Shown one piece after another: positions 8,521-16,630 of a stretch of 64,000 nucleotides of DNA. The DNA is taken from contig NZ_JBFNQN010000004.1 in assembly GCF_040796495.1 (NCBI RefSeq), forward strand, positions 124,001-188,000. Direction: 5' to 3'. The notes under the pieces were generated by a model, which was given only the letters and a program-made list of their open reading frames with translations, did not search any database and was not told the origin of the DNA. Position 1 is the first letter of the stretch. Each line of letters starts with the position of its first letter. A program made the translations under genes and the position numbers. This DNA is from Kineococcus endophyticus. GTDB lineage: Bacteria > Actinomycetota > Actinomycetes > Actinomycetales > Kineococcaceae.

Positions 8521-8556
8521 GGGCGCCCACCCGGCCTGCGGACCGGCGGGGCGCCC
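8521..8556. terminator. bidirectional terminator-like hairpin
   Basis: GGGCGCCC at 8521-8528 pairs with GGGCGCCC at 8549-8556, with an inner CCGG/CCGG stem. It lies between the convergent aldolase (ends 8511) and P-loop kinase (ends 8563). There is no U-tract, as is common in actinobacteria. Confidence 0.55.
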
Positions 8557-8562
8557 TCGGCG

Positions 8563-9171
8563 TCACGCCCCGCGCAGCGCCGCGGTGAGCCCCTCGACGT
8601 CGAGGGGCAGGCGGGCGTCCACCGCGAGGTGCGGCACGACCGGGGGAGTGAGGTCGACCCTGGCCAGGTGCGCCTGGAGGTCGGCGAGCTTGGAGCTGTC
8701 GCGCTGGGCGGCCCGCCCCAGGATGCGCTCGCGCAGCACGTCCAGGGGGGCGTGCAGCCAGACCATGGACGGGTTCCCGCCCGCCTGCCGCAGGCGGGCC
8801 TCCAGTTCCGCCCAGGCGGCAGGACGGGTCCGCTCGGCGGTGTACGGGGCCACGAGCACGACGGGGGTGCCGCAGCGCAGGCAGTCCTCGGCCAGGCCGG
8901 TCATCCCCTCGTACCGCGCCGTCCGGGTGGCGCGCGCCAGGTCGACGTCGTCGGGGTCGGTGGACCCCATCAGCCCGGCGACGACCTGCAGCAGCGGGGC
9001 TGTCGCCGAGTCGAGGTCGAGCAGCGCCGCTCCCAGGTGGCGCGCCAGCGCCGCGGCCGCCGTGCTCTTGCCCACGCCGGCCGGTCCCGTCACCACGACG
9101 GCGAGGGGCGGCTGGGGGTGGGGGGCGCGCTGCGCCTCCGACGATGTCATCGGTGTCATGGTGCTGCTCAT
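8563..9171 (-). CDS. P-loop (AAA-type) small-molecule kinase, unknown substrate
   Basis: This is a 202-residue single-domain P-loop protein. Walker A is GPAGVGKST (about 29-37), followed by LLDLDSAT, which resembles the acceptor-site aspartate of gluconate- and adenylate-kinase folds. A central VVLVAPYTAERT strand and a lid-like R-E-R-I-L-G-R-A-A-Q-R segment (about 147-157) complete the kinase look. It is convergent with the aldolase and divergent from a LacI gene. The 5' end overlaps a LacI-type operator, so it belongs to the same regulon. ATGs at 9159 and 9150 are alternative starts. It may phosphorylate a pathway intermediate, but this is inference. Confidence 0.78.
   Translation of the reverse strand: MSSTMTPMTSSEAQRAPHPQPPLAVVVTGPAGVGKSTAAAALARHLGAALLDLDSATAPLLQVVAGLMGSTDPDDVDLARATRTARYEGMTGLAEDCLRCGTPVVLVAPYTAERTRPAAWAELEARLRQAGGNPSMVWLHAPLDVLRERILGRAAQRDSSKLADLQAHLARVDLTPPVVPHLAVDARLPLDVEGLTAALRGA
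9144..9159. promoter_or_regulatory. LacI-type operator in the P-loop kinase/lacI divergent region
   Basis: ATGTCATCGGTGTCAT differs by one base from the perfect palindrome at 10478-10493. It covers the first codons of the P-loop kinase and lies 177 bp upstream of the LacI start. Transcriptional blocking of the kinase by the regulator is inferred. Confidence 0.6.
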
Positions 9172-9335
9172 GCTGCCGCACCGAGGTGCCGGAGCACCAC
9201 CGGCCGCGGCGGGGCGGGCGTGCGGTATCGGGAGGTGGTGCGCGTGGTAGGTCTTTCCCGGACCCGGTCGGGTCGACGACCGGAGGTCGCGGGCACCGGA
9301 CGAGGTCGGTCGTGCTGAGAGGGAGGTGGGCGCCG

Positions 9336-10391
9336 GTGGCGACCATGCGTGACGTGGCGCTGCGTGCGGGGGTCAGCGTGAAGACCGTCTCGCGCGTCTT
9401 CAACGACGACCCGCACGTGCTGCCGGAGACCCGCGACCGGGTCTCCGACGCCCTCGCGCAGCTGAACTACACGCCGAACATGCTGGCGCGCACCTTCCGC
9501 GACGGGCGCTCCCCGGTCATCGGCGTCGCCGTGCCGAGCATCTCGGACCCGTTCTTCGCCTCCATCGTCGGCGGGGTGGAGCAGGTCGCGTCCCGGCACG
9601 ACATGTCGGTCGTCGTCACCAGCCTCGGCGGCGAGGGCGCGCACGAGGAGGGGCGGGTGGAGTCCCTGCTCAAGCGGCAGCTCGGGGCCCTCGTCATGGC
9701 GCCGACGGCCGACGACCAGGGCTACCTAGCGCGCTGGGCGGGCAAGCTGCCCCTCGTCTTCGTGGACCGGCCGCCCCGGGGGCTGGACGCCGACTGCTTC
9801 GTCGAGGACGACGAGGGCGGTGCCCGGGCGGCGACGGCGCACCTCGTCGGGCGGGGCCACCGGCGCATCGCCTTCATCGGCAACTCGACCTCGGCCTCCA
9901 CGACCGCGAGCCGTCTCGTCGGGTACCGGGCCGCCCTGGCCGAGGCCGGCCTCCCCGCCGACGAGGAGCTCGTCCAGCTGAGCAGCCTGACGTCGGGCGG
10001 TGCACTGCGGGCCGTCCAGCGGCTCGAGGCGCTGGAGGCGGCGCCGACGGCCCTGTTCTCCTCCGACGCGGAGACGACCATGGCCCTCGTGCCGGCCCTG
10101 GTGGGGCGGCGGCTGGCGATCACCGCCTTCGGGGACTTCCCGATGGCCGCCATGCTCTCGCCGGCTCTGACGGTGGTCGACCAGGACCCCGCGTCCCTGG
10201 GGCGGCTGGCCGCCGAACGGGCCGTGGCGCGGCTGGACGGGCCCCTCGAGAGCCCCGCGCAGCACGTGACGCTGCCGGTGCGCCTGCTGGAACGCTCCTC
10301 CTGCCGGTCGCCGCAGGACCTCGTCGAGCTCTTCCCGTGGACGGTGCCGGACGGCGGCGGGCGCGTGGTCTGGGAGTCCCCCCGGCCCTGA
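9336..10391 (+). CDS. LacI-family regulator (module 1)
   Basis: This is a 351-residue repressor. The N-terminal helix-turn-helix begins MRDVALRAGVSVKTVSRVFN with the hinge PNMLARTFRDGR near residue 50, followed by a periplasmic-binding-like sugar domain with IGVAVPSISDPFFASIVGG and the RRIAFIGNS strand. GTG 9336 was chosen because GGGAGG lies at 9321-9326. Longer frames would run into the operator region. It is surrounded by ATGACAyCGrTGTCAT sites at the kinase-aldolase promoter, its own divergent region and the CUT2 promoter, so it probably recognises that motif and releases it on binding a sugar or sugar phosphate. Confidence 0.9.
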   Translation: MATMRDVALRAGVSVKTVSRVFNDDPHVLPETRDRVSDALAQLNYTPNMLARTFRDGRSPVIGVAVPSISDPFFASIVGGVEQVASRHDMSVVVTSLGGEGAHEEGRVESLLKRQLGALVMAPTADDQGYLARWAGKLPLVFVDRPPRGLDADCFVEDDEGGARAATAHLVGRGHRRIAFIGNSTSASTTASRLVGYRAALAEAGLPADEELVQLSSLTSGGALRAVQRLEALEAAPTALFSSDAETTMALVPALVGRRLAITAFGDFPMAAMLSPALTVVDQDPASLGRLAAERAVARLDGPLESPAQHVTLPVRLLERSSCRSPQDLVELFPWTVPDGGGRVVWESPRP

Positions 10392-10435
10392 CGGCGCCGC
10401 CCGCTGCCGGAGCCGCACCCGGAAGGGTGGCCCCC

Positions 10436-10493
10436 TTGACACGGGTGTCATGCCCTGGTTCTCTACTGCCAAGGGCGATGACATCGGTGTCAT
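10436..10493 (+). promoter_or_regulatory. CUT2 importer promoter with module-1 LacI operators
   Basis: TTGACA (10436-10441) runs into a half site CGGGTGTCAT. A -10 near TTCTCT (10459-10464) is weak. The perfect operator ATGACATCGGTGTCAT (10478-10493) is the exact reverse complement of the site at 6065-6080, and another half site, ATGACATGG, overlaps its right edge. The arrangement predicts repression by the LacI protein at 9336. Confidence 0.65.
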
Positions 10494-10569
10494 GACATGG
10501 GTCAACCGCTGTGGTCCCTCGTCGACACCTTGACAGCGCTGCGGGCCCCTGCTCGACTCCACCCGCGGA

Positions 10570-10582
10570 AACAACGTTGTCT
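10570..10582. promoter_or_regulatory. second LacI-type operator (ACAACGTTGT), importer copy
   Basis: The palindrome ACAACGTTGT (10571-10580) sits within AACAACGTTGTCT, and the same 13 bases occur upstream of the PfkB-ManA gene at 17565-17577. It is 36-46 bp before the importer start and downstream of the module-1 operators. Its regulator is probably the second LacI protein (14410-15417). That pairing is inference. Confidence 0.6.
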
Positions 10583-10615
10583 TGGTCGACCGAACGATCC
10601 ACGAAGGAGTGAGAC

Positions 10616-11383
10616 GTGTCAGAACCGCTGTTCAGGGCCGAAGGGCTCACCAAGCAGTACGGCCAGGTCAAGGCGCTGCAGGGCGCCGACTTCGACGTGG
10701 CGGCCGGCGAGGTCGTCGCGCTCATCGGCGACAACGGCGCCGGCAAGTCGACGCTGGTGCGGATGCTCTCCGGCAGCGAGCAACCGGACGGCGGAGGCAT
10801 CTGGTTCGACGGGCGCCCCGTCGTCCTCGGGGACCCGATCCAGGCCCGCGCGCTCGGCATCGAGACGGTGTTCCAGGACCTGGCCCTCGCGCCGCACCTG
10901 GACCCGATCCAGAACCTCTACCTCGGCCGCGAGGTCATGCGGAAGGGCCTGCTGGGCAAGCTCGGCTTCATGGACACCGCCGCGATGCGGGAGGCCGGGG
11001 CGAAGAGCTTCGCCAGCCTCGGGTCCACGGTGCGCAACTTCACCGGTCCCATCGGCGCCATGTCCGGCGGGCAGAAGCAGTCCATCGCCGTGGCCCGCGC
11101 GGCCGCGTGGGCCAGCAAGGTCATCTTCCTCGACGAACCCACCGCGGCCCTCGGCGTCGTGCAGACCAAGGGGGTCCTCGACCTCATCCGCCGCGTCCGC
11201 GACGAGGGCATCGGCGTCGTCTTCATCAGCCACTCCATGCCGCACGTCCTCGAGGTGAGCGACCGCGTGCAGGTGATGCGCCACGGTCGCCGCGTCGCCA
11301 CGTACGCCGCGAAGGACTCCAGCGTGGAGCAGCTGGTGGGCGCCATGACCGGTGCCCTCGACGTGCAGGAGCCGGCGGCATGA
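10616..11383 (+). CDS. CUT2 sugar importer ATP-binding protein (single NBD)
   Basis: This is the ATPase of a ribose/fructose/xylose-type importer. It carries Walker A GDNGAGKST (about 40-48), ABC signature MSGGQKQSIAVARAAAW (about 150), Walker B VIFLDEPTAAL (about 168-178) and switch His in FISHSMPHV. At 255 residues it has only one nucleotide-binding domain, like FrcA-type proteins and unlike the roughly 500-residue tandem RbsA/XylG proteins, so it must act as a homodimer. The GTG start follows AAGGAG. The stop overlaps the permease ATG by 4 bp. Expression is predicted to be under two LacI operators. Confidence 0.92.
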   Translation: MSEPLFRAEGLTKQYGQVKALQGADFDVAAGEVVALIGDNGAGKSTLVRMLSGSEQPDGGGIWFDGRPVVLGDPIQARALGIETVFQDLALAPHLDPIQNLYLGREVMRKGLLGKLGFMDTAAMREAGAKSFASLGSTVRNFTGPIGAMSGGQKQSIAVARAAAWASKVIFLDEPTAALGVVQTKGVLDLIRRVRDEGIGVVFISHSMPHVLEVSDRVQVMRHGRRVATYAAKDSSVEQLVGAMTGALDVQEPAA

Positions 11384-12519
11384 GGACCTCGCTCAAGCGC
11401 CAGGACGGCCCGGCCGTCACCCCCTCGTCCCGGGAGGACCTCACCGTGACCGTGACCACCGGACGGGCCCCCGCCACCACCGAGGACCGTCCCCGCCGCC
11501 TCCAGCGCGTGCTGGGCCTGCAGGCCCTGCAGATCGTGCTGATCCTCTTCGTCATCGTCGTCGTCTTCGGGACGCTGGCGCCCCAGTCGTTCCTGTCCGC
11601 CTACAACATCCGGTCCATCGTGGTGAACACCTCGATCCTGGCCGTGCTGGGCGTCGGGATGACCTTCGTCATCATCACCGGCGGCATCGACCTCTCGATC
11701 GGCAGCGTGCTGGTCTTCGCCGGCGTCGTCGCCAGCAAGACCATGGAGGCGGCCGGCGGGCAGGGGTGGGGCGTGGCCGCGCTCGGCCTCCTCGTCGCGG
11801 CCGGCAGCGGGCTGGCCTGGGGCCTGCTCAACGGCGTGCTCATCGCCAAGGCCAAGGTGCCACCGCTGATCGTCACGCTCGGCACCTTCGGCGCCGCCCT
11901 CGGGTTCGCCCAGATCATCACCGGCGGCATCGACCTGCGCGCCGCGCCGACGGTCCTGGTCGACTCGGTCGGTTTCGGGAACGTCGTCGGCCAGGTGCCC
12001 CTGCTCTCGGTCATCGCCGCGGTGGTCGTCGTGCTCGGCATGGTCCTGCTGCACAAGACCCGGTTCGGGCTCTTCACCTACGCGGTCGGTTCCAACATCG
12101 AGGCCGGTCGCCGCACCGGCGTCAAGGTCGACCGTCAGCTCATCAAGGTCTACGCGTTCGCCGGTCTGCTCGCCGGTTTCGCCGGTCTGCTGAACCTCGC
12201 GTTCTTCCAGTCCACGACCATCGGCGGGCAGTCGAACACCAACCTCAACGTCATCGCCGGCGTCGTCATCGGCGGCACCAGCCTGTTCGGCGGGTTCGGC
12301 ACCGTGTTCGGCACCGTCATCGGCCTGTTCATCCCCACCACCCTGCAGAGCGGTTTCGTCATCGTCGGCGTCCAGCCGTTCTGGCAGCAGGTCGTCGTCG
12401 GCATCGTCCTGGTCGCCGCCGTCTGGCTCGACCAGAAGCGCCGGGCCGACGCCCAGTCCGGCAAACCCCGCCAGTCCGTCCTCGCCCGCCTCGGGCGCGG
12501 CTCTTCGAAGGGAAACTGA
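11380..12519 (+). CDS. CUT2 sugar importer permease (RbsC/FrcC-like)
   Basis: This is a membrane channel subunit of 379 residues with about 10 hydrophobic helices after a 45-residue polar N-terminus. Family landmarks are the YNIRSIVVNTSILAVLGVGM and FVIITGGIDLSIGSVL segments, PPLIVTLGTFG and GGTSLFGGFGTVFGT near the C-terminus, which contacts the ATPase. ATG 11380 overlaps the ATPase stop (ATGA). It is part of the ATPase-permease-binding protein operon. Substrate class is pentoses, hexoses or cyclitols. Confidence 0.92.
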   Translation: MRTSLKRQDGPAVTPSSREDLTVTVTTGRAPATTEDRPRRLQRVLGLQALQIVLILFVIVVVFGTLAPQSFLSAYNIRSIVVNTSILAVLGVGMTFVIITGGIDLSIGSVLVFAGVVASKTMEAAGGQGWGVAALGLLVAAGSGLAWGLLNGVLIAKAKVPPLIVTLGTFGAALGFAQIITGGIDLRAAPTVLVDSVGFGNVVGQVPLLSVIAAVVVVLGMVLLHKTRFGLFTYAVGSNIEAGRRTGVKVDRQLIKVYAFAGLLAGFAGLLNLAFFQSTTIGGQSNTNLNVIAGVVIGGTSLFGGFGTVFGTVIGLFIPTTLQSGFVIVGVQPFWQQVVVGIVLVAAVWLDQKRRADAQSGKPRQSVLARLGRGSSKGN

Positions 12520-12521
12520 GA

Positions 12522-13526
12522 GTGCGCAAGAACAGCGTCGTTCTGTCCATCGCCCTGGTCGCTGCGGCCCTGACCGTGACCGCCTGCGGTGCAGCGGAGG
12601 GCAATGCGCCCGCCGGGGCCACCGGCTCGGCGGCGGGCGGGGGTGGTGGGAAGAAGCTCACCTTCATCCAGGGCGTGGCCGGGGACAACTTCTACATCTC
12701 CATGCAGTGCGCCGCCGAGGCGGAGGCCAAGGCCAAGGGGGCGACCCTGGACACCCAGGGCCCGCAGAAGTTCGACCCCACCCTGCAGACCCCGATCCTC
12801 ACCTCGGCGATCGCGGCCAAGCCCGACGCGATCCTCATCGCCCCCACGGACGTCACGGCCATGCAGCAGCCCCTGCAGCAGGCCGCCGCGGCCGGCATCA
12901 AGATCGTCCTGGTCGACACCACCGTCAGCGACCCGTCGATGGCGGTCTCGCAGATCTCCTCGGACAACGAGGGTGGCGGCAAGGCGGCCTTCGACGCCAT
13001 CAAGCAGCTCGCGCCGAACGGCGGCAAGGTCCTCGTCATCGACAACCAGCCCGGCATCAGCACGACCGAGGCCCGCACCAAGGGGTTCACCGAGGCGGCC
13101 ACCGCGGACGGGAAGTACCCCAGCGCAGGCGTGCAGTACTCCAAGAACGACCCCGCCACGGCCGCCCAGCTCGTGACGGCCGCGCTGGCCAAGGACCCCG
13201 ACATCGTCGGCATCTTCGCCACGAACCTGTTCTCCGCCGAGGGTGCCGCCACCGGCGTCCGTCAGGCGGGCAAGGACGGGACCGTCAAGATCGTCGGGTT
13301 CGACGCCGGACCGGACCAGGTCAAGGCGCTGGAGGACGGCACCGTCCAGGCGCTCATCGCCCAGCAGCCGGGAACCATCGGCAAGGACGGCGTCGACCAG
13401 GCGGTGGCCGCGCTCGACGGGCAGCCCACCGAGGCGAAGATCCAGACCGGTTTCACCATCGTCACCAAGGACAACCTGTCCAGCGCCGAGAGCCAGGCCG
13501 CCCTGTACAAGGCCAGCTGCAGCTGA
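12522..13526 (+). CDS. CUT2 sugar-binding lipoprotein
   Basis: This is a periplasmic-binding-protein-like lipoprotein of 334 residues (Peripla_BP_4 type). A Sec/lipoprotein signal ends at the lipobox VTAC (Cys22), followed by a Gly/Ala linker. The mature part shows the RbsB-like alternation IAAKPDAILIAPTDVTAMQQ, KIVLVDTTV, then GKVLVIDNQPG and VKIVGFDAG. The GTG at 12522 starts 2 bp after the permease stop. The signal has no twin arginines, unlike the three CUT1 binding proteins in this window. It delivers the still unknown sugar to the permease. Confidence 0.9.
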   Translation: MRKNSVVLSIALVAAALTVTACGAAEGNAPAGATGSAAGGGGGKKLTFIQGVAGDNFYISMQCAAEAEAKAKGATLDTQGPQKFDPTLQTPILTSAIAAKPDAILIAPTDVTAMQQPLQQAAAAGIKIVLVDTTVSDPSMAVSQISSDNEGGGKAAFDAIKQLAPNGGKVLVIDNQPGISTTEARTKGFTEAATADGKYPSAGVQYSKNDPATAAQLVTAALAKDPDIVGIFATNLFSAEGAATGVRQAGKDGTVKIVGFDAGPDQVKALEDGTVQALIAQQPGTIGKDGVDQAVAALDGQPTEAKIQTGFTIVTKDNLSSAESQAALYKASCS

Positions 13527-13532
13527 CCCCCC

Positions 13533-13566
13533 GCCCTCCTGCGGTCCGTCCGGGCCGCAGGAGGGC
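13533..13566 (+). terminator. terminator of the CUT2 operon
   Basis: A perfect 12-bp stem (GCCCTCCTGCGG / CCGCAGGAGGGC) with a 10-nt loop starts 7 bp after the binding-protein stop. No poly-T follows. Confidence 0.75.
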
Positions 13567-13619
13567 CCGTCCGCGATCCGACCCGCCGCGCACCGACCCG
13601 TCCTCCGAGGAGCTCGACC

Positions 13620-14387
13620 GTGACCACCCCCGCGACCAGCCCCACCCCGACCGTGACCACCCACGACTTCGCCGGGCGCACCGTGCTCGTGACCGGGGCC
13701 GCCGGCGGCATCGGCGGCGCGATCGTGCGCCAGCTCGCGGCGGCGGGGGCCGACGTCATCGCCGCCGGCCGCAGCGAGGAGTCGCTGGCGGCGATCTGCG
13801 CGCAGACCGGCGCGCGCCCCCTGGCCTTCGACCTGCAGTCGCACGACAGCGTTCGCGCAGCCCTGGAGGGCCTGGACCTGTGGGGCGTCGTCAACTGCGC
13901 CGGCGACGGCGGGGAGATCGCCACCCCGATGGACACCGACGTCGACGTCTTCGACCGGGTCATCAGCATCAACACCCGCGGTGCCCTGCTGGTGACCAAG
14001 TACGCCTCGCAGTCCATGGTGCGCCTCGGCCGCGGCGGGGCGATCGTCAACGTCTCCAGCCAGGCCGCCCTCGTCGCCCTGCCCGGGCACATCTCCTACG
14101 GCTCCTCCAAGGCGGCGCTCGACGGCATGACGCGCGTCTCGGCGCTCGAGCTGGGGCAGTACGGGATCCGCGTCAACAGCGTGAACCCGACGGTCGTCAT
14201 GACGCCCATGTCGGCCTGGTACTGGGGACGCGACGACGTCCAGGGGCCGTTCCTCGACGCGATGCCCCTGCACCGGTGGGCCACCGAGGACGAGATCGCC
14301 GGTCCCGTCCTCTTCCTCCTCAGCGACGCCGCCTCGATGGTCACGGGCGTCGCGCTCGCCGTCGACGGCGGGTACAGCTGCCGCTGA
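13620..14387 (+). CDS. SDR oxidoreductase, L-xylulose reductase (DCXR)-like
   Basis: This is a 255-residue short-chain dehydrogenase. It shows the cofactor loop TGAAGGIGGAI (about 25-35), the VNCAG motif in place of the usual NNAG (about 94-98), catalytic Ser in VNVSSQAALVAL and Tyr/Lys in YGSSKAALDGM (about 160-170). The stretch RVNSVNPTVVMTPMS strongly recalls dicarbonyl/L-xylulose reductases, which interconvert polyols and ketoses. This makes a polyol or ketose substrate for the cluster plausible. It lies behind the CUT2 terminator with AGGAG just before its GTG start, and is convergent with a LacI gene. Confidence 0.87.
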   Translation: MTTPATSPTPTVTTHDFAGRTVLVTGAAGGIGGAIVRQLAAAGADVIAAGRSEESLAAICAQTGARPLAFDLQSHDSVRAALEGLDLWGVVNCAGDGGEIATPMDTDVDVFDRVISINTRGALLVTKYASQSMVRLGRGGAIVNVSSQAALVALPGHISYGSSKAALDGMTRVSALELGQYGIRVNSVNPTVVMTPMSAWYWGRDDVQGPFLDAMPLHRWATEDEIAGPVLFLLSDAASMVTGVALAVDGGYSCR

Positions 14388-14397
14388 TCCTCCCCGG

Positions 14398-14426
14398 GCG
14401 GCTCGGGGCTCAGCGCTCCGAGCCGC
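14398..14426. terminator. hairpin between convergent SDR and lacI
   Basis: GCGGCTCGG (14398-14406) pairs with CCGAGCCGC (14418-14426) around an 11-nt loop that includes the LacI stop codon. It probably terminates transcription from both sides. Confidence 0.5.
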
Positions 14427-15417
14427 GCAGGTGCAGGGTCGTGGGGACGACCACCCGGGACGGGACGTCGGCGGCGCCCTCGAGGGTGTCCAGCAGGATC
14501 GTCACGGCCGCGGCCCCCATCGCGCCGACGTCCTGCCCGACGACCGAGACGGGTGGGTCGAGCAGGATCGCGGCCTCGAAGTCGTCGAACCCGATGAGGG
14601 GCAGCCGCCGGCCGGCGGCCCGGAACGCCTGCAGCGCACCGAGGGAGGACCGGTTGTTGGCGGCGAAGACCGCGTCGGCCGACGCGAGCGCGGAGGTCAG
14701 CAGCGTGCCCACGATCCGCTCGGCCTGTTCGGCCGAGTGCGCCCCGTCGTGGACCAGCGCCGGGTCCTCGGCCAGGCCCGCGGCCTGCAGGGCGGCGCGG
14801 TAACCCGCCAGCCGCTCGGCCATCGCCGGGATCCCCAGGGAGTCCCCGACGAACGCGATGCGCCGGGCGCCCCCGGCGGCCAGCGCGGCGACGGCCTCCC
14901 CGGCGCCTCCCCGGTCGTCGGCGGTGATGCACCGGGCGCCGGGCACGTCGACGACGCGGTCGACGAAGACCACCGGCGGCACCGGCGGGACGAGGGAGTC
15001 CCACGCGCGCCCCGGGATGCGGGGTGGGACCACGACCAGGCCGTCGAGGCGCTGGTCGAGCATCCGGTCCACGAGGGCGTCGTGCCGAGCGCCGTCCTCC
15101 TCTGAACTGCCCGTCACCAGCAGGTAGCCGCGGTCGGTCGCCGCGCGTTCGACGCCGCGGGCCAGCGTCGCCCAGTGGGGGTTGGCGAGGTCGCTGATCA
15201 CGAGCCCGATGGTGCGGCTGGTCCACCCCGGGCGCAGGCTCGCGGCGGAGAGGTTGCGCCGGTACCCCAGGTGCGCGATGGCCTCGGCGATCCGCTCGGC
15301 CATGACGGAGTTGATGTTCGTCTCGCCGTTGACGTACCGGGAGACCGTCTTCAACGCCACGCCCGCCTCGCGAGCCACGTCGTTCATGGTGGGGCGGCTG
15401 GTCACGACCCCATTCAT
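14410..15417 (-). CDS. LacI-family regulator (module 2)
   Basis: This is a 335-residue LacI/GalR repressor. The helix-turn-helix is TMNDVAREAGVALKTVSRYV with hinge YRRNLSAASLRPG. The sugar domain has IGLVISDLANPHWATLARGV and ARRIAFVGDS, and ends with VGQDVGAMGAAAVTILLD. It is separated from the upstream MocA-type gene by only about 50 bp, all on the minus strand, so it may be read from the aldolase-dehydrogenase promoter. It is the best candidate to bind the ACAACGTTGT operators at the importer and at the PfkB-ManA promoter. Confidence 0.9.
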   Translation of the reverse strand: MNGVVTSRPTMNDVAREAGVALKTVSRYVNGETNINSVMAERIAEAIAHLGYRRNLSAASLRPGWTSRTIGLVISDLANPHWATLARGVERAATDRGYLLVTGSSEEDGARHDALVDRMLDQRLDGLVVVPPRIPGRAWDSLVPPVPPVVFVDRVVDVPGARCITADDRGGAGEAVAALAAGGARRIAFVGDSLGIPAMAERLAGYRAALQAAGLAEDPALVHDGAHSAEQAERIVGTLLTSALASADAVFAANNRSSLGALQAFRAAGRRLPLIGFDDFEAAILLDPPVSVVGQDVGAMGAAAVTILLDTLEGAADVPSRVVVPTTLHLRGSER

Positions 15418-15466
15418 ACCCGTCCGCCCGGGGTCGCCGGTCCACCGACGCCCCGGACGGTGTCCG

Positions 15467-16630
15467 TCACAGCGAGACGACCCGCCGCTCGGCGTGGGAG
15501 GTGATCGCCGCGTCGTAGAGGACGTGGGTCAGGGCGGCCTCCTCCGGGCGGGCCGCGCCGAAGCGGTCGCCGAGGGAACCGTGCCGCTCGGCGAGGAACA
15601 CCGCCCACATCTGCAGGATGGCGTCGGAGAAACCGCTCTCGAAGTTCGGGCCGGTCACCGTCGGCCAGCACGACTGGCTGCCCGCGTCGACCTGGTGCCA
15701 GACCTGCTCGCGACCGGTGCCCGGCACGTCGACGATCCCGAAGACCTGCACCGACTTGGGGTTCTTGGTGCTGAACCGGACGCTGCCGTCCATGCCGATG
15801 GCCTCGAGTTCCCAGGTGTTCTTCTGCCCCGGGTCGATGCGCTTGGTCTCGGTGGTCAGCGGGAACTCCTTGCCCCCGGGCTGGGGGACCCAGCTGTGCA
15901 CGACGGCGTTGTCCCAGGTGTCGCAGGGCACGGGTGTCCCGTCGGGCCCGGGCCGTTCGGTGACGACGTCCTGCAGCACGCCGTAGAGCCGTTCGGGCTT
16001 CCAGCCGAGACGCAGCGGGACGTGCCAGGTGTGCATGCCGAGGTCGTTGAGCACCCCCGCCTGGCCGCAGAACCGCGCCTGCCGCTTCCAGTTGGAGGGT
16101 TTGGCCCGGTCGAGGTCGCTGGCGTGCAGGAAGGAGCAGCGTGCGCTGACGATCTCGCCGAGGGCCCCGGAGGCGATGTAGCGCAACGCCACCTGCGCGC
16201 CGGGGAAGTACGGCATCTCGCTGGAGCAGCGCACGAAGCTCTCGGGGTGTGCCTCGACGGCGGCCAGGACCGCGCGCGCGGCGTCGCCGTCGATGCCGAA
16301 CGGCTTCTCGGCCAGCAACGACTTCCCGGCCTCGACGACGTCGACGTAGATCTGCTGGTGCAGGTCGTGGCGGACGGCCACGTAGACGACGTCGACGCGG
16401 TCGTCGGCCAGCAGGTCGCGGTAGTCGGTCGTGGTGATCTCGACGGTGTCGATGGTGCGGAACCACTCCAGCGCCGCCGGGTTGATGTCGGCGACGCCGA
16501 CCAGGCGGGGGGTCACGGGGTGGTCGACGAGCGCCGGCCAGCGGCCCAGGGCCGCGGCGATCTCGCGGCCCATGAGACCGCCGCCGACGATGGCGACCCC
16601 GACGCTCTCCGGCGGACGGACCCCGTTCAC
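15467..16630 (-). CDS. Gfo/Idh/MocA-family oxidoreductase
   Basis: This 387-residue NAD(P)-dependent dehydrogenase is clearly different from the iolG-type protein at 4868. The Rossmann motif GGGLMGREIAAAL is at about 16-28, the cofactor/active-site motif is AEKPFG near 105, and the C-terminal half includes VLNDLGMHTWHVPLRLG with the active-site Asp/His. It has long insertions compared with standard 340-residue members. Its start overlaps the stop of the DhnA-like aldolase (ATGA at 16627-16630). It probably oxidises a sugar or sugar acid in the module with that aldolase. Substrate unknown. Confidence 0.85.
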   Translation of the reverse strand: MNGVRPPESVGVAIVGGGLMGREIAAALGRWPALVDHPVTPRLVGVADINPAALEWFRTIDTVEITTTDYRDLLADDRVDVVYVAVRHDLHQQIYVDVVEAGKSLLAEKPFGIDGDAARAVLAAVEAHPESFVRCSSEMPYFPGAQVALRYIASGALGEIVSARCSFLHASDLDRAKPSNWKRQARFCGQAGVLNDLGMHTWHVPLRLGWKPERLYGVLQDVVTERPGPDGTPVPCDTWDNAVVHSWVPQPGGKEFPLTTETKRIDPGQKNTWELEAIGMDGSVRFSTKNPKSVQVFGIVDVPGTGREQVWHQVDAGSQSCWPTVTGPNFESGFSDAILQMWAVFLAERHGSLGDRFGAARPEEAALTHVLYDAAITSHAERRVVSL

